Counted from the stretch's first letter, positions 25,822-35,063 are shown. The stretch: 64,000 nt of DNA from Streptomyces durocortorensis (GCF_031760065.1 NZ_CP134500.1:6696001-6760000); one strand, 5' to 3'. The notes: generated by a model not told the origin, from the sequence alone. Numbers and translations are program-made.

Positions 25822-26250
25822 GTGGCACTCACCCGTGAAGAGCGCGAACAGTTCCTCGCCGAGCCACACGTGGCCGCCCTGGCCGTGGCGGCGCGGGACA
25901 GCGGCCGGGCGCCGCTCAGCGTGCCCATCTGGTACCAGTACACTCCCGGCGCCGACGTGCGGATCATGACCGGCCGCACCTCGCGCAAGGCCGAACTGAT
26001 CGGCGCGGCAGGCCGGTTCACGCTGCTGGTCGATCGGCTCGAACCGACGATCCGGTACGTCTCCGTCGAGGGCCCCGTCATCGACACCCGCCCCGCCACG
26101 CGTGCGGACCTGGAAGAGGTGTCGGCGCGCTATCTTCCGGCCGAGAAGGTCGCCGGTTACGTGGACTTCGCCTGGGAGAACCACGGTGAGCAGGTGGTGA
26201 TCACCCTGCGGCCCGAGCACTGGGTCAGCTCGGACCTCGGCCGGCTCTGA
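25822..26250 (+). CDS. Pyridoxamine 5'-phosphate oxidase-fold (split beta-barrel) protein
   Basis: 142 aa from GTG 25822 with AAGGAG 6 bases upstream. The start is LTREEREQFLAEPHVAALAVA, then SVPIWYQYTPGADVRIMTGR, RKAELIGAAGRFTLLVDRLE and RYVSVEGPVIDTR. This is the flavin/F420-binding split barrel used by PPOX-class F420-dependent enzymes in actinobacteria. F420 or FMN cannot be decided. It is a single-gene unit. Confidence 0.8.
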   Translation: MALTREEREQFLAEPHVAALAVAARDSGRAPLSVPIWYQYTPGADVRIMTGRTSRKAELIGAAGRFTLLVDRLEPTIRYVSVEGPVIDTRPATRADLEEVSARYLPAEKVAGYVDFAWENHGEQVVITLRPEHWVSSDLGRL

Positions 26251-26306
26251 GGGTTCCGAGCCTCCCCCTGGCGGGTTGCGGCGGCCTGACGGGGGAGGCG
26301 GGCCCC

Positions 26307-26660
26307 ATGCGCTCCCGGCCCCTTGACGGCGTGCCTCACCTCACCGGCGCCACCGCGGTGGTCACGGGTGCGAACGGCGGCATCGGCGCGGTCCCCGCTC
26401 TCGCGCCGGCCCGCTCGGGCACGCGTACGCTGCTGACCTGCCGCGATCCGGAGCGGGACAGGCGCGCCGTGGATGCCGTGGGTCGCGCCGCGCCCGGCGC
26501 GGACGCCCGGTCCGACCTGGACGGCCTCAACGCCGAGCGGTGCCAGGGCAAGCGGTGGGTGTACGCCCGCCGGTCGCGGCACACCCGGGCCCTGGCCGTG
26601 GCGAGGGCCCTGCGTTACGAATGGGCACCGCTGACCGGGCTGGACGCCGATGCCCTGTGA
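26307..26660 (+). pseudogene. Decayed short-chain dehydrogenase fragment
   Basis: An open frame of 117 codons begins like a short-chain dehydrogenase: LTGATAVVTGANGGIGA is the NAD(P) motif, followed by ARSGTRTLLTCRDPERDRRA. Similarity then stops near residue 75, and the rest has neither the NNAG nor the YxxxK motif. Full SDRs have 240-310 residues. It is best read as a remnant with a large internal or 3' deletion. Confidence 0.65.
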
Positions 26661-26707
26661 CGGGCGGCCCGCCCCGGGCGGAGGCCGGTGCCCTTCGCGT
26701 ACATAGG

Positions 26708-26741
26708 CCGGTGCCCGGCAGGCGGACCTGCCGGGCACCGG
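26708..26741. terminator. Strong bidirectional hairpin after GAPDH
   Basis: CCGGTGCCCGGCAGG (26708-26722) and CCTGCCGGGCACCGG (26727-26741) make a perfect 15-bp stem with loop CGGA. It lies 25 bases past the GAPDH stop and 48 past the SDR fragment, so it can serve both strands. Confidence 0.8.
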
Positions 26742-26765
26742 GGACGTGCATGCCTGCCGCCGGGG

Positions 26766-28211
26766 TCAGACCGCCGGGGCCGGGAACGTCGGGTACTCCA
26801 CCCCGGAGACGTGCTGGACGACCCGGATGACCTGGCACGAGTAGCCGAACTCGTTGTCGTACCAGAGGTAGAGGATCGCGTTGTCGCCGTCGACCTTGGT
26901 GGCGCCCGCGTCGACGATCGAGGCGTGGCGCGAGCCGATGAAGTCGCTGGAGACCGCGTCCGGCGCGCTGATGAAGTCGATCTGGCGCTTGAGCGGCGAG
27001 GCCAGCGACACGTTGCGCAGGTAGTCGAGGACCTCCTCGCGGGTGGTCTCGCGCTCCAGCCGCAGGCTGAGGATCGCGATCGAGACGTCCGGCACCGGGA
27101 CGCGGATCGAGCTGCCGGTGATCGGGGCGTCCAGGTCGGGCAGCGCCTTGGCCACGGCCGAGGCGGCCCCGGTCTCGGTGATGACCATGTTGAGCGCCGC
27201 CGAACGGCCGCGACGGTCCGAACCGTGGTAGTTGTCCAGCAGGTTCTGGTCGTTGGTGTACGAGTGGACCGTCTCCACGTGCCCGCGCAGAACGCCGTAC
27301 TCGTCCGCCATCGCCTTCAGGGGCGGGACGATCGCGTTGGTCGTGCAGGACGCGCAGGACAGGATCCGCTCGTCCGGCTTGACCGTGTCGTGGTTGACGC
27401 CGTGCACGATGTTGGGGACGTCGCCCTTGCCCGGTGCGGTGAGCACGACCTTGGCGATACCCGGCTGGAGGTGCTTGGAGAGACCCTCGCGGTCGCGCCA
27501 CCGGCCGGTGTTGTCGATCAGGATGGCGTCCTTGATGCCGTACGCCGTGTAGTCGACCGTCGTCGGGTCGTCGGAGTAGATCACCTTGATCTCGTTGCCA
27601 TTGGCGACGATCTTGCTGTTCGCCTCGTCGACGGTGATCGTGCCCTGGAACTGACCGTGGATGGAGTCGCGCCGCAGCAGCGAGGCGCGCTTGACGATGT
27701 CCTGGCCGGAGCCCTTGCGGACGACGATGGCCCGCAGGCGCAGGCCGTTGCCCGAACCGGCCTTCTCGATGAGCAGTCGGGCCAGAAGCCGGCCGATGCG
27801 GCCGAAGCCGTAGAGCACGACATCGCGCGACTCGCGCCGCTCGATCTTGTTCTCGCCGGTCGCCCCGGCGACGGCCTCGGCGGTGAACTCCTCGACCGAG
27901 AGTCCGCGCCCGTCGGCCCGGTACGTCGCGGCCAGCATGCCTATGTCGATCTGGGAGGGGCCGAGATCGAGCGTCGTCAGAGCCTTGAGGAAGGGCATCG
28001 TCTCGGTGACCGAGAGCTCCTCGCCCGCGATCTGCCGGGCGAAGCGGTGCGTCTTGAGGATGCTGACCACCGACTTGTTCACCAGGGAGCGGCTGTGCAG
28101 CAGGACATTGACGTCCTGCTCGCGGTGCAGCTTCCCGATGATCGGGATCATCGACTCCGCGATCTCCTCGCGGTGCATCCAGTTGGTGAACGAGTCGTCA
28201 TTGACAGTCAC
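26766..28211 (-). CDS. gap: Glyceraldehyde-3-phosphate dehydrogenase, long form
   Basis: 481 aa, about 145 longer than the glycolytic enzyme. The extra ~128 N-terminal residues (MHREEIAESMIPIIGKLHRE to FTAEAVAGATGENKIER) are helical and typical of a second GAPDH type found in Streptomyces and Bacteroidetes. The NAD motif LYGFGRIGRLLARLL then begins near 133. The catalytic Cys289 lies in SCASCTTNA and His316 in VHSYTND; the usual second Cys of SCTTNC is Ala here. It oxidises glyceraldehyde-3-phosphate. The extension may tune oligomerisation or cofactor choice (NADP or gluconeogenic use), which is not visible from sequence. Confidence 0.92.
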   Translation of the reverse strand: MTVNDDSFTNWMHREEIAESMIPIIGKLHREQDVNVLLHSRSLVNKSVVSILKTHRFARQIAGEELSVTETMPFLKALTTLDLGPSQIDIGMLAATYRADGRGLSVEEFTAEAVAGATGENKIERRESRDVVLYGFGRIGRLLARLLIEKAGSGNGLRLRAIVVRKGSGQDIVKRASLLRRDSIHGQFQGTITVDEANSKIVANGNEIKVIYSDDPTTVDYTAYGIKDAILIDNTGRWRDREGLSKHLQPGIAKVVLTAPGKGDVPNIVHGVNHDTVKPDERILSCASCTTNAIVPPLKAMADEYGVLRGHVETVHSYTNDQNLLDNYHGSDRRGRSAALNMVITETGAASAVAKALPDLDAPITGSSIRVPVPDVSIAILSLRLERETTREEVLDYLRNVSLASPLKRQIDFISAPDAVSSDFIGSRHASIVDAGATKVDGDNAILYLWYDNEFGYSCQVIRVVQHVSGVEYPTFPAPAV

Positions 28212-28633
28212 AAGTTTATCTTTCGAGCTAGGCGGCGCTCATATGGTAACCGCCTGCCCTTCCGGTCCGTCGGGCGGTGCCCTACCTGCGGGTAAAGCGA
28301 CGAGTCGGCGCCTTCGCGCGGCGCCCGGGCGCTCGCGGTGTCCAGCATGTGGGCGGCCGTCGGCGGTGCATGTCGATCCGGGGTCAATCGGGTGCAATCG
28401 GGCGTGCGTGCGAGTGGTCATACCAGAGTGGGACGGATGGCGGGCAAGTTCGACAACTGCCCGTCGCGCATACGTCATTGACGACTACCGTGTGTGCCCG
28501 GTGATCAACGGTGGGCTCATAACGTTCGGGCCTGCCCGACCGATGACCCGAGCCTGACCGACCACCGTAGGGGCCGCCGTATGGATGCCGACACCGCCGC
28601 CGCTCCCCGGTGCCCCCTGTACCGAGGACGCTG
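28212..28633. other. Divergent intergenic region, GAPDH and cvn operon
   Basis: These 422 bases separate the divergent GAPDH and cvnA genes and should contain both promoters. TTGACG near 28479 could be a -35 for cvnA, but no matching -10 is convincing. No gene was found. Confidence 0.4.
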
Positions 28634-30742
28634 ATGTCTCAACTTCGCGCACCCGAAGCGCGACCGGACCGCCGTGAGGGCGGGCGGCACGGCCGCCCCG
28701 GCAACCGTGCCCACCCGGCCGCGAACAGGCCGCGTGCCGCCCAGCCTTCCCCCGAGGCCCGGATACGCCCTCAACTGCTGCGGACCGCGCTGCTCCCGGC
28801 CATCGCCGCCGTGCTCAGCGGAGCCGCGGCCGTCATCTTCACCATCCGGGCCGGAGCCGTCGCCACCACACCCAGCCTCTGGGCCGCCCTCGGCGGATCG
28901 GCGGCCCTGGCGGTCGCCGCCGTCGCGGCCGCCTACCTCGGCGCCAACCGGGTGGCCGGTCAGATCCTGGACCGCGCCCTCGCCCTCCGGCGCGTCAGCG
29001 CCCAGGGCCAGGCCGAGCTGCAACGGGTGGTGGAGCAGCTCCGCAGCGGGGAGACCGTTCCCGCACGCCGCCCACCGGGTCCCGCCGCGGCCGGCGGCGA
29101 CGCCTTCGACCTGCTCGGGCAGGAGATGGCCCGGGCCCAGGAGGCCTCCGTCACCGCCGTCGTCCAGGCGTCCCAGCTCTTCAGCAGCACCGGCAACGAA
29201 CAGAAGGTCGAGGTCTTCGTCAACCTCGCGCGGCGGCTGCAATCCCTCGTCCACCGCGAGATCCAGATCCTCGACGAGCTGGAGCACGAGGTCGAGGACC
29301 CCGACCTCCTCAAGGGCCTCTTCCACGTCGACCACCTCGCCACCCGCATCCGCCGCCACGCGGAGAACCTCGCCGTCCTCGGTGGGGCCGTCTCCCGGCG
29401 GCAGTGGAGCAATCCGGTCACCATGACCGAGGTCCTGCGCTCGGCCATCGCCGAGGTCGAGCAGTATCCGCGGGTCAAGCTGGTCCCGCCCATAGAGGGC
29501 ACCCTGCGCGGCCACGCCGTCGCCGACGTGATCCACCTGCTGGCCGAGCTCGTCGAGAACGCCACCGTGTTCTCCGCCCCGCACACCCAGGTCCTCCTGC
29601 GCGTCCAGCACGTCACCGCCGGGCTCGCCCTGGAGGTGGAGGACCGCGGCCTCGGGATGCCGGACCACGAGCAGAAGCGGATGAACGCCCTGCTCTCCGA
29701 CCCCGACCAGGTCAACGTCGCCCACCTCCTCCAGGACGGCCGGATCGGCCTGTTCGTCGTCTCCGCCCTGGCCCGCCGCCACGGCATCGCGGTCCGCCTC
29801 CAGAGCAACATCTACGGCGGTACGCAAGCGGTGCTGGTCCTCCCGCAGTCGCTGCTCGGGGCCGACCCCGACGCGCGGCCGGCACCCGAAGGCGCTCCCG
29901 TGCCGCCTCCCGGCGCCGTACACCGGCCGCCCGTCGAAGGCACGACCCCATCCGCCCCGCCGCACGGCCCTACGACCCGGTCGGCAGGTCCCGCCCAGCC
30001 GCCCCAGGCCCCCGCCCCCGGCCGGAACGGCCACCGCCCCGGGCCGCCCGCGGGCGAGGCCCCGCCCCTCCCGCTGCGCGCCGAGCGCATCGACCGGCCG
30101 GCGCCCCCCGCGTCTCCGCCCGAGCCGCGACCCGCACCGCCCGCCGCTGGGCCCGAGCGCGCGGACCGGCCCTCGAGTGCGGCGGCGGCCCGGCCCGAGC
30201 TGCCGAAGCGGAGCAACCAGGAACACCTGGTTCCGCAGCTGCGGGAGGCACCCGCCCCACGTGTCGAGGACGAGCACGCGCTGCACGACCCGGGGCTGAT
30301 GGCGGCCTTCCGGCGTGGCGTCGACCTGGCCGAGGCCCAGACCGCCGAGGAGGAGGGTCCCGGCGGCGGATACGAGGACCACACCGGGACCGGGCGCACC
30401 GGCACCGACGGTCACACCGCGCTCGACGCCCCCCTGGAGACCCTCGCGCCCCTCCCCGTACGCGGAGCGGCCGCCCCGGCCGACCTGCCCCGTCCGGCGC
30501 CGGCCGACCGCGTGCTGCCCGCGGCGGGAGTTCCCGCACCGGACAGCCGTTCACCCGACGCGTACCCCCACGACAGCGCCGCCTACCAGCCGAACGGCTA
30601 CGCCCAGGACCGGCACGGTCACCCCCCGGACGCCGGCGGACACGAATCCCCCGCCCCCGTACTCGGCGCGTTCGCCCCCGACGCCTTCCTGCCGGGCCGG
30701 GCCGTGCCGGAACCCCGTAAAGACACCACCTTCAAGGAGTAG
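28634..30742 (+). CDS. CvnA-type sensor histidine kinase-like protein of a conservon
   Basis: 702 aa from ATG 28634 with GAGGA upstream. Two hydrophobic segments (about 55-75 and 82-103) anchor it. The cytoplasmic part has a dimerisation-like helix (VNLARRLQSLVHREIQILDE) and an HATPase domain (LVENATVFSAPHTQVLL, DRGLGMPDHE, GLFVVSALARRHG). The last ~280 residues are Pro/Ala-rich and disordered. It heads a cvnA-B-C-D operon. In S. coelicolor such operons encode membrane complexes resembling eukaryotic G-protein signalling. No conserved phospho-acceptor His is obvious, so kinase activity is uncertain. Confidence 0.88.
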   Translation: MSQLRAPEARPDRREGGRHGRPGNRAHPAANRPRAAQPSPEARIRPQLLRTALLPAIAAVLSGAAAVIFTIRAGAVATTPSLWAALGGSAALAVAAVAAAYLGANRVAGQILDRALALRRVSAQGQAELQRVVEQLRSGETVPARRPPGPAAAGGDAFDLLGQEMARAQEASVTAVVQASQLFSSTGNEQKVEVFVNLARRLQSLVHREIQILDELEHEVEDPDLLKGLFHVDHLATRIRRHAENLAVLGGAVSRRQWSNPVTMTEVLRSAIAEVEQYPRVKLVPPIEGTLRGHAVADVIHLLAELVENATVFSAPHTQVLLRVQHVTAGLALEVEDRGLGMPDHEQKRMNALLSDPDQVNVAHLLQDGRIGLFVVSALARRHGIAVRLQSNIYGGTQAVLVLPQSLLGADPDARPAPEGAPVPPPGAVHRPPVEGTTPSAPPHGPTTRSAGPAQPPQAPAPGRNGHRPGPPAGEAPPLPLRAERIDRPAPPASPPEPRPAPPAAGPERADRPSSAAAARPELPKRSNQEHLVPQLREAPAPRVEDEHALHDPGLMAAFRRGVDLAEAQTAEEEGPGGGYEDHTGTGRTGTDGHTALDAPLETLAPLPVRGAAAPADLPRPAPADRVLPAAGVPAPDSRSPDAYPHDSAAYQPNGYAQDRHGHPPDAGGHESPAPVLGAFAPDAFLPGRAVPEPRKDTTFKE

Positions 30743-30747
30743 ACACC

Positions 30748-31182
30748 ATGACGACCGACATGCCGTCCGGCCAGGTCTCGGATCTGGACTGGCTGCTGAG
30801 CGGGCTGGTCCAACGCGTGCCCTACACGCGCAGCGCGGTCCTGCTCTCGGCCGACGGGCTGGTGAAATCCGTGCACGGCATGGACCCCGACAGCGCCGAC
30901 CACATGGCCGCCCTGGCGGCCGGTCTCTACTCGCTGGGCCGCAGCGCCGGGGCCCGCTTCGGGGACAACGGGGACGTCCGGCAGGTGGTCGTGGAGCTGG
31001 ACTCCACGCTCCTGTTCGTCTCCACCGCCGGATCGGGCACCTGTCTCGCCGTCCTCTCCGGGCGCGAGGCGGACGCCGCCGTGCTCGGATACGAGATGGC
31101 GATGCTGGTCAAGAGCGTCCGCCCCTATCTGATGACCCCGCTGCGGCAGCCGGCCGGGGCCCCGTTCACTCCGGGGCTGTGA
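30748..31182 (+). CDS. CvnB, roadblock/LC7 domain protein
   Basis: 144 aa, 5 bases after cvnA. The roadblock/LC7 fold is seen in LDWLLSGLVQRVPYTRSAVL (LSADGLVKSVHGMD next) and GSGTCLAVLSGREADAAVLGY. These proteins regulate or scaffold the CvnD GTPase in the conservon complex. Length and order are as expected. Confidence 0.92.
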   Translation: MTTDMPSGQVSDLDWLLSGLVQRVPYTRSAVLLSADGLVKSVHGMDPDSADHMAALAAGLYSLGRSAGARFGDNGDVRQVVVELDSTLLFVSTAGSGTCLAVLSGREADAAVLGYEMAMLVKSVRPYLMTPLRQPAGAPFTPGL

Positions 31183-31184
31183 GG

Positions 31185-31556
31185 ATGCCGGCCCCGCAGG
31201 ACGGGCCCCTGCTCGATGACGCGGCCGGCCGGCTCATCCGCCCGTACACGGTGAGCAACGGCCGCACCCGGCCGTCCACCGCGTTCGATCTGCTGTCGCT
31301 GATCATGGCCACGGGTATCGAGCCGGACATCCCCCTCGGCCCGGAACACACCGTGGCCCTCGGGCTGTGCGACGGGCCGATGTCCGTCGCCGAGATCGCC
31401 GCACACCTCCGGCTGCCCGCGGTCGTCGCCAAGGTCATCCTCTCCGACCTGGTCGCCTGCGGAGCGGTCACCGCGCACGCTCCCGCTTTCCATGACACGC
31501 CCACCGACCGATCCCTGCTGGAGGCAGTGCTCGATGGTTTACGACGACAGCTCTGA
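31185..31556 (+). CDS. CvnC, DUF742 protein
   Basis: 123 aa from ATG 31185, 2 bases after the cvnB stop. It opens with LIRPYTVSNGRTRPSTAFDL and then LLSLIMATG, and has a winged-helix-like part (MSVAEIAAHLRLPAVVAKVI). DUF742 is the third conserved member of conservons; its role in the complex is unclear. It overlaps cvnD by 23 bases. Confidence 0.92.
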   Translation: MPAPQDGPLLDDAAGRLIRPYTVSNGRTRPSTAFDLLSLIMATGIEPDIPLGPEHTVALGLCDGPMSVAEIAAHLRLPAVVAKVILSDLVACGAVTAHAPAFHDTPTDRSLLEAVLDGLRRQL

Positions 31557-32157
31557 CAGCACCGGAACCTCCGAGTTCTTTCCCGTGGCCCTCAAGGTCC
31601 TGGTCGCCGGCGGATTCGGCGTCGGCAAGACGACGTTCGTGGGGGCGGTCAGCGAGATCGCCCCGCTGAGCACCGAGGAACTGCTGACGCAGGTCAGTGT
31701 GGGGACCGACAACCTGGAAGGCGTGGAGTCCAAGACGGCCACCACCGTCGCCATGGACTTCGGCCGCATCACCCTCTCCGAAGAGCACGTTCTCTATCTG
31801 TTCGGCACACCGGGCCAGGAGCGGTTCTGGTTCATGTGGGACGAGCTCTCCCAGGGCGCGCTCGGAGCCGTGGTGCTGGCCGACACCCGGCGGCTCGCGG
31901 AGTGCTTCGCCGCGGTGGACTTCTTCGAACGGCGCGGCATCGGCTTCATCGTCGCGGTCAACGAGTTCGACGGCGCCTACCGCTACGAGCCCGACGAGGT
32001 CCGCGCCGCACTCGACCTCGGCCCCGAGGTACCGGTCGTCCTGTGCGACGCCCGGATCGCCAGCTCCGGCACGGGCGCCCTGGTCACCCTCGTCCAGCAC
32101 CTCATCAACGCCACCTCGGCGCCCGCCCCGCTGCAGACCTTCGGAGCCCACCCGTGA
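31534..32157 (+). CDS. CvnD, small GTPase (GTP/ATP-binding protein)
   Basis: 207 aa; ATG 31534 has GGAGG 10 bases before. G-motifs: P-loop GGFGVGKTTF, switch TTVAMDFG, TPGQERFW for G3, NEFD for G4 and CDAR at G5. It is the Ras-like switch of the conservon and presumably cycles under control of CvnA and CvnB. Confidence 0.92.
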   Translation: MVYDDSSDSTGTSEFFPVALKVLVAGGFGVGKTTFVGAVSEIAPLSTEELLTQVSVGTDNLEGVESKTATTVAMDFGRITLSEEHVLYLFGTPGQERFWFMWDELSQGALGAVVLADTRRLAECFAAVDFFERRGIGFIVAVNEFDGAYRYEPDEVRAALDLGPEVPVVLCDARIASSGTGALVTLVQHLINATSAPAPLQTFGAHP

Positions 32158-32738
32158 CATCCTTCGCCACCGGCCGGATGCTTCTGACGCCCACCGACCG
32201 GAACGGTCCGGCCCGTGCGCGGCGGCTGCGCACGCTGGACCTCGGCGAACGCCCCGACGCCTCCTTCGACAGCTTCGACGCCTTCGCCGACAAGGTGGCC
32301 GAAGTGACCGCCGCACCCTTCTCGATGGTCAACTTCATCGACGAGAACCGGCAGTTCTTCGCCGGACTGCACACCCCGGCGGGCAACCGGGGCGGCCGGG
32401 ACCTGGGAGCCGCCGCCGCGGGCAGCAACCGCAGTGGCCGCTACCTGGCCCGTGACCACGGCTACTGCCCGCACGTCCTCGTCCGGCGCAAGGCGCTCGT
32501 CCTGGAGGACGTCTGCGACTACCCGCGGTTCGCGGGCAATCCGGTGGTCGACGACATAGGCATCCGCTCCTACCTCGGGGCGCCGCTGATCGACCGCACC
32601 GGGATCGCGCTCGGCACCGTCTGCGCCGTCGACACCGTGCCCCGCCCCTGGGGGCGGGCCGGGCTCGACACCATCAAGTCCCTCGCCCATGAACTCGTCC
32701 GCCAGATCGACCACCGGGAGGGCCACCACCCCCTCTGA
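32154..32738 (+). CDS. GAF-domain protein in the conservon
   Basis: 194 aa from a GTG that overlaps the cvnD stop (GTGA). A GAF domain spans about 40-180 (APFSMVNFIDENRQFFAGL, DHGYCPHVLVRRKALVLEDV, GIRSYLGAPLIDRTGIALGT). There is no catalytic output domain. In many conservons this position holds a cytochrome P450 (CvnE); a GAF protein here suggests the complex reads a small molecule, redox state or light through a bound ligand. His and Cys in DHGYCPH could bind a cofactor. Confidence 0.85.
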   Translation: MTSFATGRMLLTPTDRNGPARARRLRTLDLGERPDASFDSFDAFADKVAEVTAAPFSMVNFIDENRQFFAGLHTPAGNRGGRDLGAAAAGSNRSGRYLARDHGYCPHVLVRRKALVLEDVCDYPRFAGNPVVDDIGIRSYLGAPLIDRTGIALGTVCAVDTVPRPWGRAGLDTIKSLAHELVRQIDHREGHHPL

Positions 32739-32789
32739 CCTCCCGCCCCGACCTCCGGCTCCCCGTGCCCCGTGCGGCGGAGCGGGCGC

Positions 32790-33044
32790 TCAACGCCCGG
32801 GCGGAGCACCGCTGCTGCCCCGCAGCACCACGTCCCGCTCGGTCCGCGTACCCGGGAGCGCCCCACACCCGACGGCCCGCGACGCGAGGGCGATCACCTG
32901 CTCGCCCGTCTCCGTGAGCGGCAGCGCCACCGTGGTCAGCGGCGACGCCGACTCCCGTACGCCGGGGACGTCGTCGAACCCCGCGAGCGCCATGTCCTCG
33001 CGCACCCGAACGCCCGCCTCCCGCAGCGCGGCCCGCAGCCCCAC
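32790..33044 (-). pseudogene. C-terminal remnant of a LacI-family regulator
   Basis: 84 codons read LRAALREAGVRVREDMALAG, then FDDVPGVRESASPLTTVALP. That is the end of a LacI ligand-binding domain, which in intact proteins follows ~250 residues not present here. The fragment is next to a split transketolase gene pair on the same strand, so it may be what is left of the pathway's regulator. Confidence 0.75.
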
Positions 33045-33072
33045 CGGTCGCCCAGCCGACCGAATCGGCGGG

Positions 33073-33975
33073 TCAGGGGCGAAGGAAGCCGGTGATCCGG
33101 TCCCGCAGACCCTGCGGGTCCAGCCCGTGCGCCGTCAGGTGCTCGTCCATCCGCCCGTAGCGTCGCAGCTCCGCGCGCCCCACCCCCAGGCCCAGCACCC
33201 GGTGCGGCAGATCCATGAGCGCCTCGCCCGCCGCCGCGGCCGAGGTGCCCGCCAGGTACGGCTCCACGATCACCACGTCCGCCGCGGCGGACGCACCGGC
33301 GGCCCGGCGTACCCCGACGGCGTCGAACGGCCGCACGGTCGTCGCGTACAGGACGGTCACGTCCAGTCCCTCGGTGGCCGTGAGGACGTTGTCGAGGAGG
33401 GGGCCGACCGCGATCACGGTTCCGCCGCGCCCTTCGCGTACGACGGAGAAGCCCTGGCCGCCGCCCACCGGCCGCGGCTGCCTGTTCGTCTGGAGCGAGA
33501 GGCGTACGTACACCCGGTCGTCCCCGGTGACCGAAGCCCGGAGCAGGGCCTCGGCCTCGTCGGGGTGGCCCGGCACATGCACGGTCCAGCCGTCGAGCGT
33601 GTCCAGGAGGGCGACGTCACCGGGCGCCATGTGGGTGAAGCCCCCGGCCGGCCAGTCGTACGAGCCTCCGGCGCTCACCAGGATCCCGCCCGCCCCCTGG
33701 TGCCCGAAGTCCAGCTTCACCTGCTCGAAAGGCCGCTCCACCAGGAAGCTCGCGAAGGTGTGGACGATCGGTCGCAGCCCGGTGAGGGCCATCCCCGCTC
33801 CGGCCCCGACCAGGAGTTGTTCCCGGATGCCGACGTTGATCACCCGGTCGGGGTGTGCCCGCCGCGCTGCGGCGAAGCCGTCGGCGCTGATGTCGGCGAG
33901 GACGACGGCCAGCCGGGGTTCCTCGTCCAGGAGCCGGGTGGTGGTCGAGATGAAGCGGTCGCGCATGGTGTCCAT
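33073..33975 (-). CDS. Transketolase, C-terminal subunit
   Basis: 300 aa. It carries the pyrimidine-binding half (VINVGIREQLLVGAGAGMAL, then TGLRPIVHTFASFLVERPFE), including the activating Glu in GIREQ, and the C-terminal domain (VLYATTVRPFDAVGVRR). It needs the N-terminal subunit encoded 62 bases upstream to bind thiamine diphosphate. Such split transketolases occur in actinobacterial sugar and secondary-metabolite loci; the donor sugar is unknown. Confidence 0.87.
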   Translation of the reverse strand: MDTMRDRFISTTTRLLDEEPRLAVVLADISADGFAAARRAHPDRVINVGIREQLLVGAGAGMALTGLRPIVHTFASFLVERPFEQVKLDFGHQGAGGILVSAGGSYDWPAGGFTHMAPGDVALLDTLDGWTVHVPGHPDEAEALLRASVTGDDRVYVRLSLQTNRQPRPVGGGQGFSVVREGRGGTVIAVGPLLDNVLTATEGLDVTVLYATTVRPFDAVGVRRAAGASAAADVVIVEPYLAGTSAAAAGEALMDLPHRVLGLGVGRAELRRYGRMDEHLTAHGLDPQGLRDRITGFLRP

Positions 33976-34037
33976 GAAGGGGCCCTCCCGGGGCTTGGGC
34001 GTACGTCGTCGGGCGCGGTCGTACTGGTCGTACGTGG

Positions 34038-34778
34038 TCAGTTCTTGGGCTCGACCCAGGCCACGACGGCCCGTGGCCTGCCCGGATGGGGTGCGGTGAA
34101 GGCTGCGTACAGGGCCTCGTGGTCACGGCCGTCCACGGTCACCGCCGACCACCCGGCGGACGCGAACCGGGAGGCGATCCCGCCGGGCCAGCCGTGGGTG
34201 GCGGACGCGTTGTCGATCACCAGCGTGTGCAGCTGTTCGAGACCGGCCGGGCCCGCGTGGGCGATGGCCTCGTGGTTGCTGCCCTCGTCCAGCTCGGCGT
34301 CGCCGATCAGCACCCACACCCGGGGGTCGGTGAGCCCCTGGGCCCGCAATCCCAGCACGGTCCCGACGGCCAGCGGCAGCCCGTGGCCCAGGGACCCGCT
34401 GCCGATCTCCGCGCCGGGGACGAGCAGCCGGTCCGGATGGTGCCCGAGCGGCGAGTCGTACGACCCGAAGCCGGGCAGCAGCTCCTCGTCGAAGAACCCG
34501 TGTGCCGCGAGGACGGCGTAGTACGCCATCGGCCCGTGCCCCTTGGAGAGCAGGAAGCGGTCCCGCCCGGGGGCGTCGACGGTGGCGGGTGTGACCCGCA
34601 GCACCCTGTTGTAGAGGACCCACAGGGCGTCCAGCGTGGAGTGGGCGGCGGGGGCGTGCTTCTCGGCCCCGGTCATCAGGGAGAGGAGGCGAGGGAGGTC
34701 CTGGAAGGCCGGGGCGGGAGCCTTCCGATCGGTGAGGGGGCGGTGGTCGTGGGCCGGTGCGGCGATTGTGTTCGTCAT
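34038..34778 (-). CDS. Transketolase, N-terminal subunit
   Basis: 246 aa from the ATG at 34776-34778. The ThDP-binding motif is GDAELDEGSNHEAIAH through VIDN (a GD-x-E...N form). The substrate His motifs LSKGHGPMAYY, GSLGHGLPLAVG and SPLGHHPD are present. It pairs with the C-terminal subunit downstream. Its promoter must lie in the 127 bases before the tRNA gene. Confidence 0.88.
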   Translation of the reverse strand: MTNTIAAPAHDHRPLTDRKAPAPAFQDLPRLLSLMTGAEKHAPAAHSTLDALWVLYNRVLRVTPATVDAPGRDRFLLSKGHGPMAYYAVLAAHGFFDEELLPGFGSYDSPLGHHPDRLLVPGAEIGSGSLGHGLPLAVGTVLGLRAQGLTDPRVWVLIGDAELDEGSNHEAIAHAGPAGLEQLHTLVIDNASATHGWPGGIASRFASAGWSAVTVDGRDHEALYAAFTAPHPGRPRAVVAWVEPKN

Positions 34779-34905
34779 GCCGTCCAGCGTTCAACCTCAA
34801 CCAAGGTCGAGGTCAAGTGCGGAATGGTGTTGGTGACCACCGGTCCGAGTGCGGTATTGTTCTCATGCGCGTTCGGCCAGGGGAAACCCCAGGTCAGGCG
34901 GGCAA

Positions 34906-34981
<76 letters not shown>

Positions 34982-34998
34982 GGAGACAGTCGCAGGTC

Positions 34999-35032
34999 AG
35001 GGCCGGTTTCGGAGCAATCCGAAACCGGCCCT
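34999..35032. terminator. Terminator between tRNA-Pro and integrase
   Basis: AGGGCCGGTTTCGG (34999-35012) and CCGAAACCGGCCCT (35019-35032) form a perfect 14-bp stem with loop AGCAAT, followed by TTGATCATTTTT. The orientation of the T tract suits the tRNA transcript; the stem may also serve int. The same hairpin recurs after the second tRNA-Pro. Confidence 0.85.
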
Positions 35033-35042
35033 TGATCATTTT

Positions 35043-35063
35043 TGGGGACCAGTTGGGGACCAG
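35043..35063. repeat. Paired TGGGGACCAG repeats near attL
   Basis: TGGGGACCAG occurs at 35043-35052 and 35054-35063 with an 11-base period, about one DNA turn, 60 bases from the att core. The same pair occurs near attR (49625-49645). These fit arm-type integrase binding sites; this is inference. Confidence 0.5.
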
